From NCBI RefSeq assembly GCF_000173075.1, contig NZ_ABVL01000005.1, positions 308,501-372,500 on the forward strand: a stretch of DNA of 64,000 bases, written 5' to 3'. Below the pieces are notes generated by a model. The model was not told the origin of the DNA. It saw nothing but the letters and a program-made list of their open reading frames with translations, and searched no databases. Shown here in pieces: positions 1-9,835 of this stretch; position 1 is the stretch's first letter; each line of letters opens with the position of its first letter. The translations under genes and the position numbers were made by a program. The stretch comes from Chthoniobacter flavus Ellin428 (lineage in GTDB: Bacteria > Verrucomicrobiota > Verrucomicrobiia > Chthoniobacterales > Chthoniobacteraceae).

Positions 1-25
1 TCGATCAGGGACCATCCGGCATGTC

Positions 26-1930
26 TTGCTGAGGCCGCGCTTTGCATTGGCAGTTGGTAGCGCTTTGCTGGCAGCGGCGTGGATGCTGCCTTCCGCCTTT
101 GACGACACCTTCGAAACGATCGCCACTCACGATCACCCCTTTTCGAAGACGCCTGAGGTGAAAAAAGGCACGTCGTCCCTCCACGTGGCGATCGCGGGTG
201 TCGTGCCGAAATACGACGGGAAAACGGATAGCAAATGGTGGGGAAGCGGGGGAGAGGCCGGGCCGGCCGAGTCGCGAGAGAGTTTTGGCAAGACGAGCGG
301 GGCCACGAGAGGGCCGTCGCTTCTGGGTATGTTACGGCAGCAACTGGGCGACTCCGGTTCCTCCGCAGCCGGGGATTTCGATGCGCCTTTTCGCGACCCA
401 GGCACTCGCGAAGGCCAACCCCGCTTCGAGTCGATACTCAACCTGCTGGCCCTCAACCCGCTGGGCGACGTGCAGACCATGGCGGCTGCGCTTCCTCCTT
501 CCGCCATCTTCCGCTCTTCGACAATGCCGCTCCGGGAGAATGCCGTCCCGATCGATGATGGCTCGAGCAGCAGCGCGAACGTCCCGAGTCCCCACTCTTG
601 GAATAGCTACGCCGCCGTGCCGATTTCGGTGAGCAATGGCAGCCTCGCCCTCAACTCGGCCCCGGCAGCCGCGGTCTCGCCGGTGACGACGACCCCACTG
701 ACTTCCCCGCCGCTACCCGCAACGAATATCTTCACGCCGGCTCCGTTCCGGGCGAGCAGTGTGAGTATTCCGGCGTCGGTGCCTGTCAGCAGCCCGATCG
801 TTCCGTCGGTCGCTTCGAGCGCGCCGGCTTCGTCGATCAGCCAGGGCCTGCGAGTGTTTGTCAAAATCCCGTCAGCCGCTCCGACAACGACATCCACGCC
901 GACCTTCACGACCAGTGCGATTTCCAGTCCTGCTTCCGGAACGACCACCACGCTGGCCAACCCGGTGCTGACCGCATCCAATACGACTGCGACAACGGAT
1001 ATTGGTTATCAATTCGTCCCCGTCGGCAACGCTGGCAATGCGAACGATCTCGCCACCGGCAACAAATTCGGCGCTGTGAGTTACAACTACGATATCGGCA
1101 AGTACGACGTGACGCTGACGCAATACACCGCCTTCCTCAATGCGGTGGCCGCAACGGATGCCTACGGGCTTTACAACGCCTCCATGGCTTCGGATGGCCA
1201 TATCGCGGGAATCAGCCAGACGGGTGTCAATGGCACCTATCATTACACCGTAGTCGGTGATGGGCAGCGGCCGGTGACCTATGTGAGTTGGTTCGACGCC
1301 GCGCGCTTTGCCAACTGGGTGAACAACGGGCAGCCCGTCGGATTGGGTGAGGTGAGTGGCTCGACCGAGGACGGTGCCTACACCTTGCATGGAGCAAATG
1401 CCGGTGTGGCGACCAAAAATGCGAATGCCCAGGTTTGGATTCCCAGCGAGAGCGAATGGTACAAGGCCGCGTATTATGATCCCACCTTGAACGGAGGCGC
1501 GGGTGGCTATTGGAGCGACGCGGCTCAGAGCAATACTTCGCCCGGAAATACGGTTGGCAGTCAGCCGAATCAGGCGAACTACCTTTTTGCCGGCGGCGAC
1601 CCTGTTCACAATCAATCGGGAAACTTCCTGACCGACGTGGGCGCCTTTAGCATGTCGATCAGCCCCTACGGCACCTTCGACCAAATGGGGGATGTCAACG
1701 AGTGGAACGATGGCATCGTCGGTCCGGGGCGAGGCATCCGGGGCGGGGCCTGGGATAGCCTTTCGGCATCGGACCTCCTCTCGACCAATTTCTCCTACAA
1801 CGACCCGACGACCGAGAATGCGGACACCGGCTTCCGTCTCGCGATGATCCCGGAGCCAGCGGCGTGGCCGTCGCTCCTTGGAGGTATCGGTCTGCTCGTG
1901 GCCTGGCGCCGGCGGCGCAACGCGGCATGA
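26..1930 (+). CDS. PEP-CTERM-anchored protein with formylglycine-generating-enzyme-like domain
   Basis: Residues 1-25 form a signal-like hydrophobic start. Residues 40-310 are a low-complexity Pro/Ser/Thr/Ala linker. From about 325 to 605 there is an FGE-sulfatase (SUMF1-like) fold, with the family patterns YDIGKYDVTLTQYTAFLN, RPVTYVSWFDAARFANW, WIPSESEWYKAAYYDP, GDVNEWN and RGGAWD, ending in GFRL. The C-terminus is IPEPAAWP, then a hydrophobic helix and RRRR, a classic PEP-CTERM exosortase sorting signal. The protein is therefore probably exported and anchored or released by an exosortase, which is not in this window. FGE-like domains in such proteins often lack oxidase function, so no enzyme activity is claimed. 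The start used is TTG. The frame is open to the window edge, so the true start may lie upstream. Confidence 0.85.
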   Translation: MLRPRFALAVGSALLAAAWMLPSAFDDTFETIATHDHPFSKTPEVKKGTSSLHVAIAGVVPKYDGKTDSKWWGSGGEAGPAESRESFGKTSGATRGPSLLGMLRQQLGDSGSSAAGDFDAPFRDPGTREGQPRFESILNLLALNPLGDVQTMAAALPPSAIFRSSTMPLRENAVPIDDGSSSSANVPSPHSWNSYAAVPISVSNGSLALNSAPAAAVSPVTTTPLTSPPLPATNIFTPAPFRASSVSIPASVPVSSPIVPSVASSAPASSISQGLRVFVKIPSAAPTTTSTPTFTTSAISSPASGTTTTLANPVLTASNTTATTDIGYQFVPVGNAGNANDLATGNKFGAVSYNYDIGKYDVTLTQYTAFLNAVAATDAYGLYNASMASDGHIAGISQTGVNGTYHYTVVGDGQRPVTYVSWFDAARFANWVNNGQPVGLGEVSGSTEDGAYTLHGANAGVATKNANAQVWIPSESEWYKAAYYDPTLNGGAGGYWSDAAQSNTSPGNTVGSQPNQANYLFAGGDPVHNQSGNFLTDVGAFSMSISPYGTFDQMGDVNEWNDGIVGPGRGIRGGAWDSLSASDLLSTNFSYNDPTTENADTGFRLAMIPEPAAWPSLLGGIGLLVAWRRRRNAA

Positions 1931-1989
1931 TCTTCCGGAAGAGTCGTTTTCGGCTCTGTTTCGCATTGCGGGATTTTGTCTAAACGCAG

Positions 1990-2856
1990 ATGCTCCCGGC
2001 CGCCGTGAAATTCCCCCTCACTTCCCTCTTTCTCGCTTTTGTCGCGGTTGCCACTGCCGCCAGTGCGGCCGCGCGCGATGATTCCGCCGCTGAAAAGCTC
2101 GGCTGGCATCTGGCCACCAAGGCTTACACCTTCCGTGCGATCACGCTCTACGAGACGATCGATATCACGCACGAGCTCGGCCTGAAGTACTTCGAGCTCA
2201 ATCCCACGCAGAAGCTCAGCGCGGAAAATCCGGTGAATACCAACGACACGCTCACGCCGGAATTGCGTGCGGCGCTGAAGGCGAAGTTTGCCGCCGCCGG
2301 GATCAAGGTCACGAACTATGGTGTGGTGAAGCTGACCAATGATGAAGCGGCCGATCGCAAGGTCTTCGACTTCGCCAAGGACATGGGCATCGAGACCATC
2401 GTCTCCGAGCCCACCGCGGATTCCTTCGATCTGCTCGACAAACTCACCGCCGAATACGGCATCAAGGTCGCCATTCACAATCACCCGCAGCCTTCGACCT
2501 ACTTCGATCCTGAGATCGTGTTGAAAGCCATCCAGGGCCATAGCGCGAGTATCGGTGCTTGTGCCGACACCGGCCACTGGACCCGCTCTGGGCTCAACGC
2601 CGTCGATTGCCTCAAGAAGCTCGCCGGCCACGTCATCACCTCGCATTTCAAGGACACGAACGAGGAGAAAAAGGATGTGCCCTATGGGCAGGGCAAGACC
2701 GACATCAAGGGCATGATGGAGGAACTCAAGCGCCAGAATTTCCATGGCACCTTTTCCATGGAATACGAAAGCGGCGCGAAGGGGGAGCAACTCGTCAACG
2801 AGCTCAAGGAGTGCATTGCCTTTTTCGATCGCGAAGCTGCTAATCTCGCCCACTAG
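1990..2856 (+). CDS. Secreted sugar phosphate isomerase/epimerase (xylose isomerase-like TIM barrel)
   Basis: A 288-residue protein with an N-terminal signal peptide ending near SAAARD, followed by an AP-endonuclease-2/xylose-isomerase-like TIM barrel. Likely metal ligands are visible in VAIHNHPQP, ACADTGHWTRSG, ITSHFKD and SMEYES, the usual His/Asp/Glu positions of this fold. Exported members are common in Verrucomicrobiota and Planctomycetota, usually with unknown sugar substrates. The DUF4337 gene follows after 6 bp, so co-transcription is likely. The family is clear but the substrate is not. Confidence 0.85.
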   Translation: MLPAAVKFPLTSLFLAFVAVATAASAAARDDSAAEKLGWHLATKAYTFRAITLYETIDITHELGLKYFELNPTQKLSAENPVNTNDTLTPELRAALKAKFAAAGIKVTNYGVVKLTNDEAADRKVFDFAKDMGIETIVSEPTADSFDLLDKLTAEYGIKVAIHNHPQPSTYFDPEIVLKAIQGHSASIGACADTGHWTRSGLNAVDCLKKLAGHVITSHFKDTNEEKKDVPYGQGKTDIKGMMEELKRQNFHGTFSMEYESGAKGEQLVNELKECIAFFDREAANLAH

Positions 2857-2862
2857 AAATTT

Positions 2863-3426
2863 ATGGAACAACCCGAAGTCCCGTTGGAACAAGTGCAGGA
2901 GCACATCGAACATCACGCCCATCACAACCCGGACACCTTCATCTCGAAGGTCGCGTTGAGCACCGCGATCATCGCGGCCTTGGCGGCGATCACCTCGCTG
3001 CTGGCGGGAGATCATGCCAACGAGGCGATGGTCAGCCAGATCAAGGCTTCGGACCAGTGGGCCTATTACCAGTCCAAGGGCATCAAGTCCGGGGTGCTCA
3101 GCACCAAGATCGCCCTCCTCGATGCCATGGAGAAAAAGCCCAGCGCGAAGGACGAGGAAAAGCTGTCCGAATATAAGAAGGAGCAGGAGGAGATTTCCAA
3201 GGAGGCATCGACTCTGGGGCACGAAGCGGAGGAGCATCTGGCTAAACACAAGAAGCTGGCCGCCGGCGTCACGCTCTTGCAAATCGCCATCGCCGTCGGC
3301 GCGATCTCTGCGCTCACCAAGCGCAAGGTTTTCTGGGGAGTCAGCCTGCTCTTTGCCTTGGGCGGGGTGATCTTCCTCGCCTTGGGCGTCCTCTACACGC
3401 TGCCGGCAGCGCCGCTCCCGCATTAG
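2863..3426 (+). CDS. DUF4337 family membrane protein
   Basis: A 187-residue protein. A His/Glu-rich start (EHIEHHAHHNPDTFISKVALSTAIIAA) leads into a transmembrane helix at about 27-47. A charged, probably coiled-coil central region follows (about 50-125, many Lys/Glu), then two helices near 130-148 and 152-180. Order and motifs, including QASDQWAYYQ-like SDQWAYYQSKGIK, match DUF4337, an inner-membrane family of unknown function. It lies directly after the isomerase-like gene. Confidence 0.8.
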   Translation: MEQPEVPLEQVQEHIEHHAHHNPDTFISKVALSTAIIAALAAITSLLAGDHANEAMVSQIKASDQWAYYQSKGIKSGVLSTKIALLDAMEKKPSAKDEEKLSEYKKEQEEISKEASTLGHEAEEHLAKHKKLAAGVTLLQIAIAVGAISALTKRKVFWGVSLLFALGGVIFLALGVLYTLPAAPLPH

Positions 3427-3578
3427 CGGGCGGTTGCGGAGTCTAGAGACACGGTGGCGTTCGTCACCGCATGGGATGGCGGTCTTGTAGCGAATTCTCG
3501 TTACAAGACAGGTGAGGAATATTCTGCGATGAATCGGGCGTGATTTCTGTCTCCCCGACAAATCGCTCACGCGTTTTT

Positions 3579-3657
3579 CGGCCGGGCTTCCAACTCTCCG
3601 GTTCGACAGTTTTCTCGTTCCCGCGAAGCGGGTTACGCAACTCCGTAAGCCCGGCCG
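3579..3657. repeat. Intergenic inverted repeat before the first cytochrome gene
   Basis: CGGCCGGGCTT at 3579-3589 is matched by AAGCCCGGCCG at 3647-3657. An inner hairpin (CCCGCGAAGCGGG) lies between. The pair could form a stable stem in the 289-bp gap between the DUF4337 gene and the DUF1549/DUF1553 gene. It may act as a terminator or be another dispersed palindrome. No T-tract follows. Confidence 0.5.
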
Positions 3658-3715
3658 TTCGCTGGGCGGCTAAGCTTCCGCTACGCTTGGCCATTCCTTT
3701 TTAGACCCCTCATTC

Positions 3716-6700
3716 ATGCGCCGCCCGTCCCGTCTTTCCGTCGCCCTTTTCGCTCTCACACTGCCGCTCCCGGCGGTGTCGCACGCGGAGGATAAGGTGC
3801 AGTTCAACCGCGACATCCGGCCCATCTTTTCGGATACCTGTTTCCAGTGCCACGGCCCGGATGAAAAGAAGCGCAAGGCCGGCTTGCGACTGGACACGCG
3901 CGATACGGCGGTGAAGCCGTCGGAATCCGGCGATATCGCCATCGTGCCGGGCAAGCCCGCGGAGAGCGAGATGATCAAGCGGCTCGAGGCCACCGACCCG
4001 GACGACGTCATGCCGCCGTCGAAGCTGCATAAGCCGATCACTCCGGCGCAGCTCGCCACCGTCAAGAAGTGGATTGCTCAAGGCGCCCAGTACCAGCGGC
4101 ACTGGGCGTTCGTCAAACCCGAGCGTCCGCCGGTGCCGAAGCTGGCCGAGATCCCGTTGCCCGACCTCAACTGGAAAAACAACGGCAATGGCGTGGGCGA
4201 CTGGAGCGCGAATCCGGTCGATGCTTTCCTTTTGAAAAACATGACGGCCAAGGGCCTCGTGCCGTCGAAGGAGGCGGCGCCCGAGACCGTGATCCGCCGC
4301 ATGTCGCTCGATTTGAATGGCATCCCGCCGACCGCCGCGGAGGTCGATGCTTTCGTGCAGGATTGGAAGGCCAACGGCTCGCGGGCGGCCGTGAATAAAC
4401 TCGCGGATCGCCTGCTCGCCTCGCCGCGTTACGGCGAGCATATGGCCGTGCAATGGCTGGACTTTGCTCGTTACGCGGACAGCAATGGTTTCCAGTCCGA
4501 CACCAGCCGCCAGATGTGGCACTGGCGCGATTGGGTGATCAATGCTTTCAACCGCAACATGCCGTTCGACGAGTTCACCCTCGAGCAACTCGCCGGCGAC
4601 ATGCTGCCGAACGCCACGCGCGATCAAATCGTCGCCTCCGGCTTTCAGCGCAACTGTCGGCTCAACGGTGAAGGCGGCCGCATCGTTGACGAATGGTTCG
4701 CCGAGACGGTCATCGACCGCGTGAATACGACCGGAGAGACCTGGCTCGGTCTCACGCTCGGCTGTTGCCGCTGCCACGACCACAAGTTCGATCCCATCTC
4801 GCAGAAGGAATTCTATTCGTTCTTCGCTTTCTTCAATTCGAGCGACGAGAATGGCGTGCTGGATGATTTTGGCGGCTCCGCGGGCACCCGGCGCGGCGGC
4901 AATTCACGGCCCATCCTGGACCTGCCCACCCCCGCACAGGAAGCGCAGATTGCGAAACTGGAAGGTGCCGTGACTACCGCGCAGCAGCAGGTGGCCGAGG
5001 CCACGAAGCAGTTGCCGCAATTGGAAAAGGATTGGGAGGTGAAGTTCCGCAACGAGTTGCAGGACAAGAAACCGGCGTGGCAGGAACTCGCTGCCGATGC
5101 GAAGAGCGAAGGCGGCGCAACGCTCACCCGACTGGAGGACGGCACGTGGCTGGCCAGTGGAAAAAATCCGGCGAACGATACCTACACCATCACTGCGCCG
5201 ATCGCCGCGGGCGATTTCAGCGCGCTGCTGCTCGAGACGTTTCCCGATCCGTCGCTGCCCGGCCACAGCCTTGGCCGCAACAGCAACGGCAACTATGTGC
5301 TCACCTCCGTCGAGGCGGAGATCAGCGCGCCGAGTCTCCCGCAACAGCTCGTGGCGGACTTCACCCGTGCAGAGTCGGACTACGAACAAAAGGGCTATGA
5401 GGTGAAGCTCATCGTCGAGGACAATTCGCCGAAACGCGGCAAACGCGACAAGGCCAAGAAGGGCTGGGCGATCGATGGCAACGACCCGGCGAAGAAAGTA
5501 CCGCGCAAGGCGATGTTCGTCGCCAGCACGCCGCTCACCATTCCGGCGGACGCCACGATCACGGTGCGCCTCAAGCACGAGGCGCTGGCCAATCACAACA
5601 TCGGCCGCTTCCGAGTGAGCATGAGCTCGCAGCCGCCGAGCGTGGTGAAATTGAATGGCGGCGAAACGCCGAAGGCGATCCGGGATACGCTGGATATGGA
5701 CGCCGCGAAACGCACCGCCGCCCAGCACGCTGCGTTGCTCAAATTCTTCCGCGACAATACCGACAATCCAGCGTCACGCGCCGAGACGGTGCTCGCGGCT
5801 GCGAAGAAAGCCCTCGGGGACTTCAAGCTCGACCTGCCGAACACCATGGTCATGAAAGAGCTGCCGCAGCCCCGCGATGCCTACGTGCTCATTCGCGGGG
5901 AATACGACAAGCATGGGGAAAAGGTGCAGCGTGGCCTGCCGGCGTTCCTGCCGCCGTTGCCGCGCGGAGCGCCGATGGATCGTCGCGGCCTCGCCGAGTG
6001 GATCACCTCGCCGGAAAATCCGCTCACCGCGCGGGTGTGGGTGAATCGCGCGTGGGAAAAATTTTTCGGCATCGGTCTCGTCCGCACCACGGAAAATCTC
6101 GGCTCGCAATCCGAGTGGCCGAGCAATCCGGAACTGCTCGACTTCCTCGCCACGGAGTTCGTGCGGCTCAAGTGGGACATGAAAGCAATCCAGAAGCTGC
6201 TCGTCACCAGCGCTGCCTATCGGCAGTCGTCGCAAGTCACGCCCGAATTTCTGGAGCACGATCCGGAGAATCGCCTGCTCGCACGCGGTCCGCGCTTCCG
6301 TCTTTCCGCCGAGGTGTTGCGCGACCAGGCGCTGGCGATCAGCGGTCTGCTTGTGGAAAAAGTCGGCGGCCCGAGTGTGCGACCCTACATGCCCGACGGC
6401 GTCTGGGACGAGACGAGCCGCTACGGCGACATGCGCAATTACAAGGCGGACACCGGTGAAGGCCTCTATCGCCGTTCGCTCTACACCATCTGGAAACGCA
6501 CTGCTTCCCCGCCGACGATGGCGATCTTCGATTCGCCGACGCGCGAGATTTGCACGGTGCATCGTTCGCGGACGGACACGCCGCTGCAGGCGCTCTCGCT
6601 GCTCAATGAAGTGACCTTCGTCGAAGCTGCGCGCGCCCTGGCGCAGCGGATGATCCTCGAAGGCGGCGCCACGCCCGAGGAGCGCATCGCCTGGGCTTTC

Positions 6701-6925
6701 AAGCGCGCGACTTCCCGCTCGCCCAAACCGAATGAACTGCAAGTGCTGGCCAAGGGCCTGAACGCCCGGCTTGCGCGCTATCAGACCGATGGTGACGACG
6801 CGAAAAAGCTCGTCGCTTTCGGCTCTTCCAAACCCGACGCCAACGTCGATCCGAACGAACTCGCCGCTTACACCTTGACCGCGAACGTCCTCCTCAACCT
6901 CGACGAAGTCGTCACCCGCGAATGA
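3716..6925 (+). CDS. Planctomycete-type cytochrome c / DUF1549 / DUF1553 protein
   Basis: A 1069-residue exported protein with signal peptide 1-24. It is followed by a Planctomycete cytochrome C domain (PSCyt1) with one heme site CFQCH in a CFQCHGPDEKKRKAGLRLD context. DUF1549 spans about 160-370 (NPVDAFLLKNM, RRMSLDLNGIPPT, WLDFARYADSNG). A central region has a coiled coil and a carbohydrate-binding-like sandwich. DUF1553 lies at about 755-1010 (PENPLTARVWVNRAWEKFFG, RQSSQVTPEF, TDTPLQALSLLNEV). These proteins occur with DUF1501 partners in PVC bacteria and are suspected to act in the periplasm on complex polysaccharide, but their biochemistry is not established. The DUF1501 gene follows after 17 bp. 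Confidence 0.92.
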   Translation: MRRPSRLSVALFALTLPLPAVSHAEDKVQFNRDIRPIFSDTCFQCHGPDEKKRKAGLRLDTRDTAVKPSESGDIAIVPGKPAESEMIKRLEATDPDDVMPPSKLHKPITPAQLATVKKWIAQGAQYQRHWAFVKPERPPVPKLAEIPLPDLNWKNNGNGVGDWSANPVDAFLLKNMTAKGLVPSKEAAPETVIRRMSLDLNGIPPTAAEVDAFVQDWKANGSRAAVNKLADRLLASPRYGEHMAVQWLDFARYADSNGFQSDTSRQMWHWRDWVINAFNRNMPFDEFTLEQLAGDMLPNATRDQIVASGFQRNCRLNGEGGRIVDEWFAETVIDRVNTTGETWLGLTLGCCRCHDHKFDPISQKEFYSFFAFFNSSDENGVLDDFGGSAGTRRGGNSRPILDLPTPAQEAQIAKLEGAVTTAQQQVAEATKQLPQLEKDWEVKFRNELQDKKPAWQELAADAKSEGGATLTRLEDGTWLASGKNPANDTYTITAPIAAGDFSALLLETFPDPSLPGHSLGRNSNGNYVLTSVEAEISAPSLPQQLVADFTRAESDYEQKGYEVKLIVEDNSPKRGKRDKAKKGWAIDGNDPAKKVPRKAMFVASTPLTIPADATITVRLKHEALANHNIGRFRVSMSSQPPSVVKLNGGETPKAIRDTLDMDAAKRTAAQHAALLKFFRDNTDNPASRAETVLAAAKKALGDFKLDLPNTMVMKELPQPRDAYVLIRGEYDKHGEKVQRGLPAFLPPLPRGAPMDRRGLAEWITSPENPLTARVWVNRAWEKFFGIGLVRTTENLGSQSEWPSNPELLDFLATEFVRLKWDMKAIQKLLVTSAAYRQSSQVTPEFLEHDPENRLLARGPRFRLSAEVLRDQALAISGLLVEKVGGPSVRPYMPDGVWDETSRYGDMRNYKADTGEGLYRRSLYTIWKRTASPPTMAIFDSPTREICTVHRSRTDTPLQALSLLNEVTFVEAARALAQRMILEGGATPEERIAWAFKRATSRSPKPNELQVLAKGLNARLARYQTDGDDAKKLVAFGSSKPDANVDPNELAAYTLTANVLLNLDEVVTRE

Positions 6926-6942
6926 CCGCAAAATTTTAAGCC

Positions 6943-8424
6943 ATGAACTGCAACGATTCCTATTTCTTCAAACTCGCCGGCGCGGAGCGCGCGGCCCTCA
7001 CTCGCCGGACCTTCCTGCAGCGTTCCGCCTCCGGCATCGGCCTCGCCGCGCTCGGCTCCTTGCTGGGCGAACAGCTCTCCGCGGCCCCGGCAAAATCGCC
7101 GACGGGCGGTCTCGCCGGCTTCCCGAATTTTGCGCCGAAAGCCAAGCGCGTCATCTACCTCTTCCAATCCGGCGCGCCGTCGCAGATGGATCTCTTCGAT
7201 CCCAAGCCCGAGCTGGCCAAGCGCCGCGGCGAAGATCTTCCCGACTCGATCCGCAAGGGCCAGCGCCTGACGACGATGACCTCGGGGCAAAAGAAATTCC
7301 CCGTCGCGCCGACCATCTTCAACTACGCGCCGCACGGCCAAAGCGGCATGGTGCTGAGCGAACTGCTTCCGCACCTCGGTGGAGTCGCCGATGAGTTGTG
7401 CATGGTGCGCTCGCTCTACACCGAGGCGATCAATCACGACCCCGCGATCACGTTCATGCAGACCGGCTCACAGCTCGCGGGACGGCCCAGCATCGGCTCG
7501 TGGGTGGGCTACGGCCTCGGCAGCGTCAACAAGGACATGCCCGCCTATGTGGTGTTGACTTCCTTCGGGACCGGGCGGCGTGATGACCAGCCGCTTTACG
7601 ATCGCCTGTGGAGTTCCGGCTTCCTGCCGTCGCGCTACCAGGGAGTCAAATTCCGCAACAGCGGCGACCCGGTGCTTTATCTTTCGAATCCGCCAGGCGT
7701 GGACCGGGAAGCTCGGCAGGAAACGCTCGAAGAGCTCAACGCGCTCGATGAGCAGCATCACGATGTGCTCGGCGACCCCGAAATCCAGACCCGCATCACG
7801 CAATACGAGATGGCGTTCCGCATGCAGGCCAGCGTCCCCGACCTCACGGATTTCTCCAAGGAATCGGCTGAGACGCTGGCGATGTATGGTCCCGAGGTGA
7901 AGAAGCCCGGAACGTATGCGGCCAATTGCCTGCTGGCTCGCCGCCTTGCTGAGCGCGACGTCCGCTTCGTGCAGCTCTTCCATATGGGCTGGGATCATCA
8001 CAGTGGATTGCCGACGGCGATCAAGGGCCAGTGCTACGACACCGACCAGGCGACCGCGGCGCTGATCAAGGACCTCAAACAGCGCGGTCTGCTCGACGAC
8101 ACCCTCATCGTCTGGGGCGGTGAATTCGGCCGGACGATCTATTCGCAAGGGACGCTTACCGCGGACAACTACGGCCGCGACCACCACCCCCGTTGCTTCA
8201 CCGTGTTGCTCGCCGGCGCTGGCGTGAAGCGCGGCCTCACGCTCGGGATGACCGATGATTATTGCTATAACATCGTCCAGGATCCGGTCCACGTGCACGA
8301 CCTCAACGCGACGATCATGCAAATTTTAGGCATCGACCACACGCGCCTCATCTACCGCTACCAGGGCCGTGACTTCCGCCTCACGGACATCAGCGGCAAC
8401 GTGGTAAAAGCAGTGCTGGCGTAA
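6943..8424 (+). CDS. DUF1501 protein (alkaline-phosphatase-fold, Tat-exported)
   Basis: A 493-residue protein. The N-terminus carries RRTFLQRSASGIGLAALG, a twin-arginine export signal. The body follows DUF1501: VIYLFQSGAPSQMDLFDPKP, SELLPHLGGVADELCMVRS, a metal-site-like FHMGWDHH near 350, LIVWGGEFGRT, DHHPRCFTVLLAGAGVKRG and VHDLNATIMQILGID. The fold is related to sulfatases and alkaline phosphatases. It lies 17 bp after its DUF1549/DUF1553 partner, so the two should be co-expressed. Its end is one base from that of the convergent serine hydrolase gene. Confidence 0.92.
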   Translation: MNCNDSYFFKLAGAERAALTRRTFLQRSASGIGLAALGSLLGEQLSAAPAKSPTGGLAGFPNFAPKAKRVIYLFQSGAPSQMDLFDPKPELAKRRGEDLPDSIRKGQRLTTMTSGQKKFPVAPTIFNYAPHGQSGMVLSELLPHLGGVADELCMVRSLYTEAINHDPAITFMQTGSQLAGRPSIGSWVGYGLGSVNKDMPAYVVLTSFGTGRRDDQPLYDRLWSSGFLPSRYQGVKFRNSGDPVLYLSNPPGVDREARQETLEELNALDEQHHDVLGDPEIQTRITQYEMAFRMQASVPDLTDFSKESAETLAMYGPEVKKPGTYAANCLLARRLAERDVRFVQLFHMGWDHHSGLPTAIKGQCYDTDQATAALIKDLKQRGLLDDTLIVWGGEFGRTIYSQGTLTADNYGRDHHPRCFTVLLAGAGVKRGLTLGMTDDYCYNIVQDPVHVHDLNATIMQILGIDHTRLIYRYQGRDFRLTDISGNVVKAVLA

Positions 8425-8425
8425 T

Positions 8426-9679
8426 TCAGGGCTTCTTGCCCCACTTCTCGACCATCGCGCGGAAGACCGAGCCGTAGAAATCCTTCTGCTGCTCGCCGCT
8501 CATGTCCATGCGCTGGAGCAGCGCCACCATGGCGAGTTGATGCACCGGATCCACCCACATAACGGTGCGCCGCGCGCCGCGATGTCCGAAGCTGCCTGGT
8601 GCCAGGCCTTCGTCGTCCCGGATTTTGACAAAGAGACCGACGCTGTAGGTTTCCACGGGATTGACTGACACCCCTTCCGTCTGGCTCGTCGCCAAGGTCT
8701 TTATCGCCGCGTCGGAAAGATAGCGGTGGCCGTGCCACGTGCCGCCATTGAGCAGCATCTGGCAAAAGCGCCCGACGTCGCTGGCCGTGGAATAAAGGCC
8801 GCCGGCGGGTTGCGCGTAGCGATGCACCATTTCCGAGATCACCCCGCCGCCCATGTTTTCCAGCAACGGCTGGGGCACTTTGATGTTCTGGCCTTCGCTG
8901 AGCTTGGTGATGAGTTGCGGAGTGATGCCCTTGGAGTGGTCGATATCTTCGAGACCCTTTTTATCCGCCGTAAAAGCGGCGCTGCGGGCCAGGCGACTCG
9001 CTTGTTCCTCGGTGGGGAAGAAGGTCGTGTCCTTCAATTCCAGCGGGGTGAAGAAACGTTGCTGCATGAAATCCGCGTATGACATGCCAGTGACGACTTC
9101 GATGATCCGTCCGCCCGTATTGATGCCGGAATTGTTGTATTCGAATTTCGTTCCCGGTTCACGGCGCAGCGGCAGTTTGCCCACCGTCTCGACGATCTCT
9201 TTCAAAGTCGTCTTGCCCTTGAACGCGGGATCTTGCGGAGTCACCACGCCGCTGGTGTGACACATGATTTCCCGCACGGTGATCGGGTGTTTCGGCGGAT
9301 GCATTTCGATAGCGTCCTCCGCCACCATCTGGCCCTTGAACTCCGGCAGGTATTTCTCGACCGGATCGTTGAGGCTCACCTTGCCTTCGTCCACGAGCAT
9401 CATGAGAGCGGCGCCGGTGAAGGACTTCGTCATCGATGCGATCCAGAAGAGCGCATCGGTCTTCATCGGCGTCTTCGCACTCAGGTTCGAGTAGCCCGCC
9501 GCCTCGATGTCCAGCACGTGATCCTTGTCCGCGACCAGCACGACCGTGCCGGCGACCTCATGTTTGTCCACGGCGGCTTGCAGCACGGACGCGAGCGGCC
9601 CGGGTTCGGCCGCGTGCACCGCAGAAACGGCGAGAGCGGCACTGGTGAAAAGACAAGTAACGCGAGTGAGTGGGTACAT
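8426..9679 (-). CDS. Exported serine hydrolase, beta-lactamase class C family
   Basis: A 417-residue protein with signal peptide 1-23. The catalytic SxxK motif is in ALFWIASMTKSFTGAALM, where Ser and Lys are the nucleophile and base. The second motif corresponds to FEYNNSGINTGGRI. The third is likely FGHRGARRTVMW, in place of the HTG/KTG of true beta-lactamases. This set is typical of esterase or peptidase members of the class C superfamily rather than drug resistance enzymes. It is convergent with the DUF1501 gene, with one base between the stops. Confidence 0.88.
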   Translation of the reverse strand: MYPLTRVTCLFTSAALAVSAVHAAEPGPLASVLQAAVDKHEVAGTVVLVADKDHVLDIEAAGYSNLSAKTPMKTDALFWIASMTKSFTGAALMMLVDEGKVSLNDPVEKYLPEFKGQMVAEDAIEMHPPKHPITVREIMCHTSGVVTPQDPAFKGKTTLKEIVETVGKLPLRREPGTKFEYNNSGINTGGRIIEVVTGMSYADFMQQRFFTPLELKDTTFFPTEEQASRLARSAAFTADKKGLEDIDHSKGITPQLITKLSEGQNIKVPQPLLENMGGGVISEMVHRYAQPAGGLYSTASDVGRFCQMLLNGGTWHGHRYLSDAAIKTLATSQTEGVSVNPVETYSVGLFVKIRDDEGLAPGSFGHRGARRTVMWVDPVHQLAMVALLQRMDMSGEQQKDFYGSVFRAMVEKWGKKP

Positions 9680-9835
9680 GGAAAGGAACGAGGTTGGGGT
9701 ACGGGGTGGTGGAACGTGCCCCGCTCGCGGTCAATCGGTCCGAGGAATAAATCTTAGGAAGGAGCGCCGTGGTTGTTGCGAGGCGGCGACTTAAAACATT
9801 ACCCCAATCTTAATCCGAGTACGGCTCCCTCCTCG

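Noticed and set aside
872..1966. Long minus-strand open frame opposite the PEP-CTERM gene
   Set aside because: It is a shadow of the high-GC plus-strand gene: Arg/His/Gly-rich composition, no motifs, and no ribosome site. The plus-strand product has clear domain signatures.
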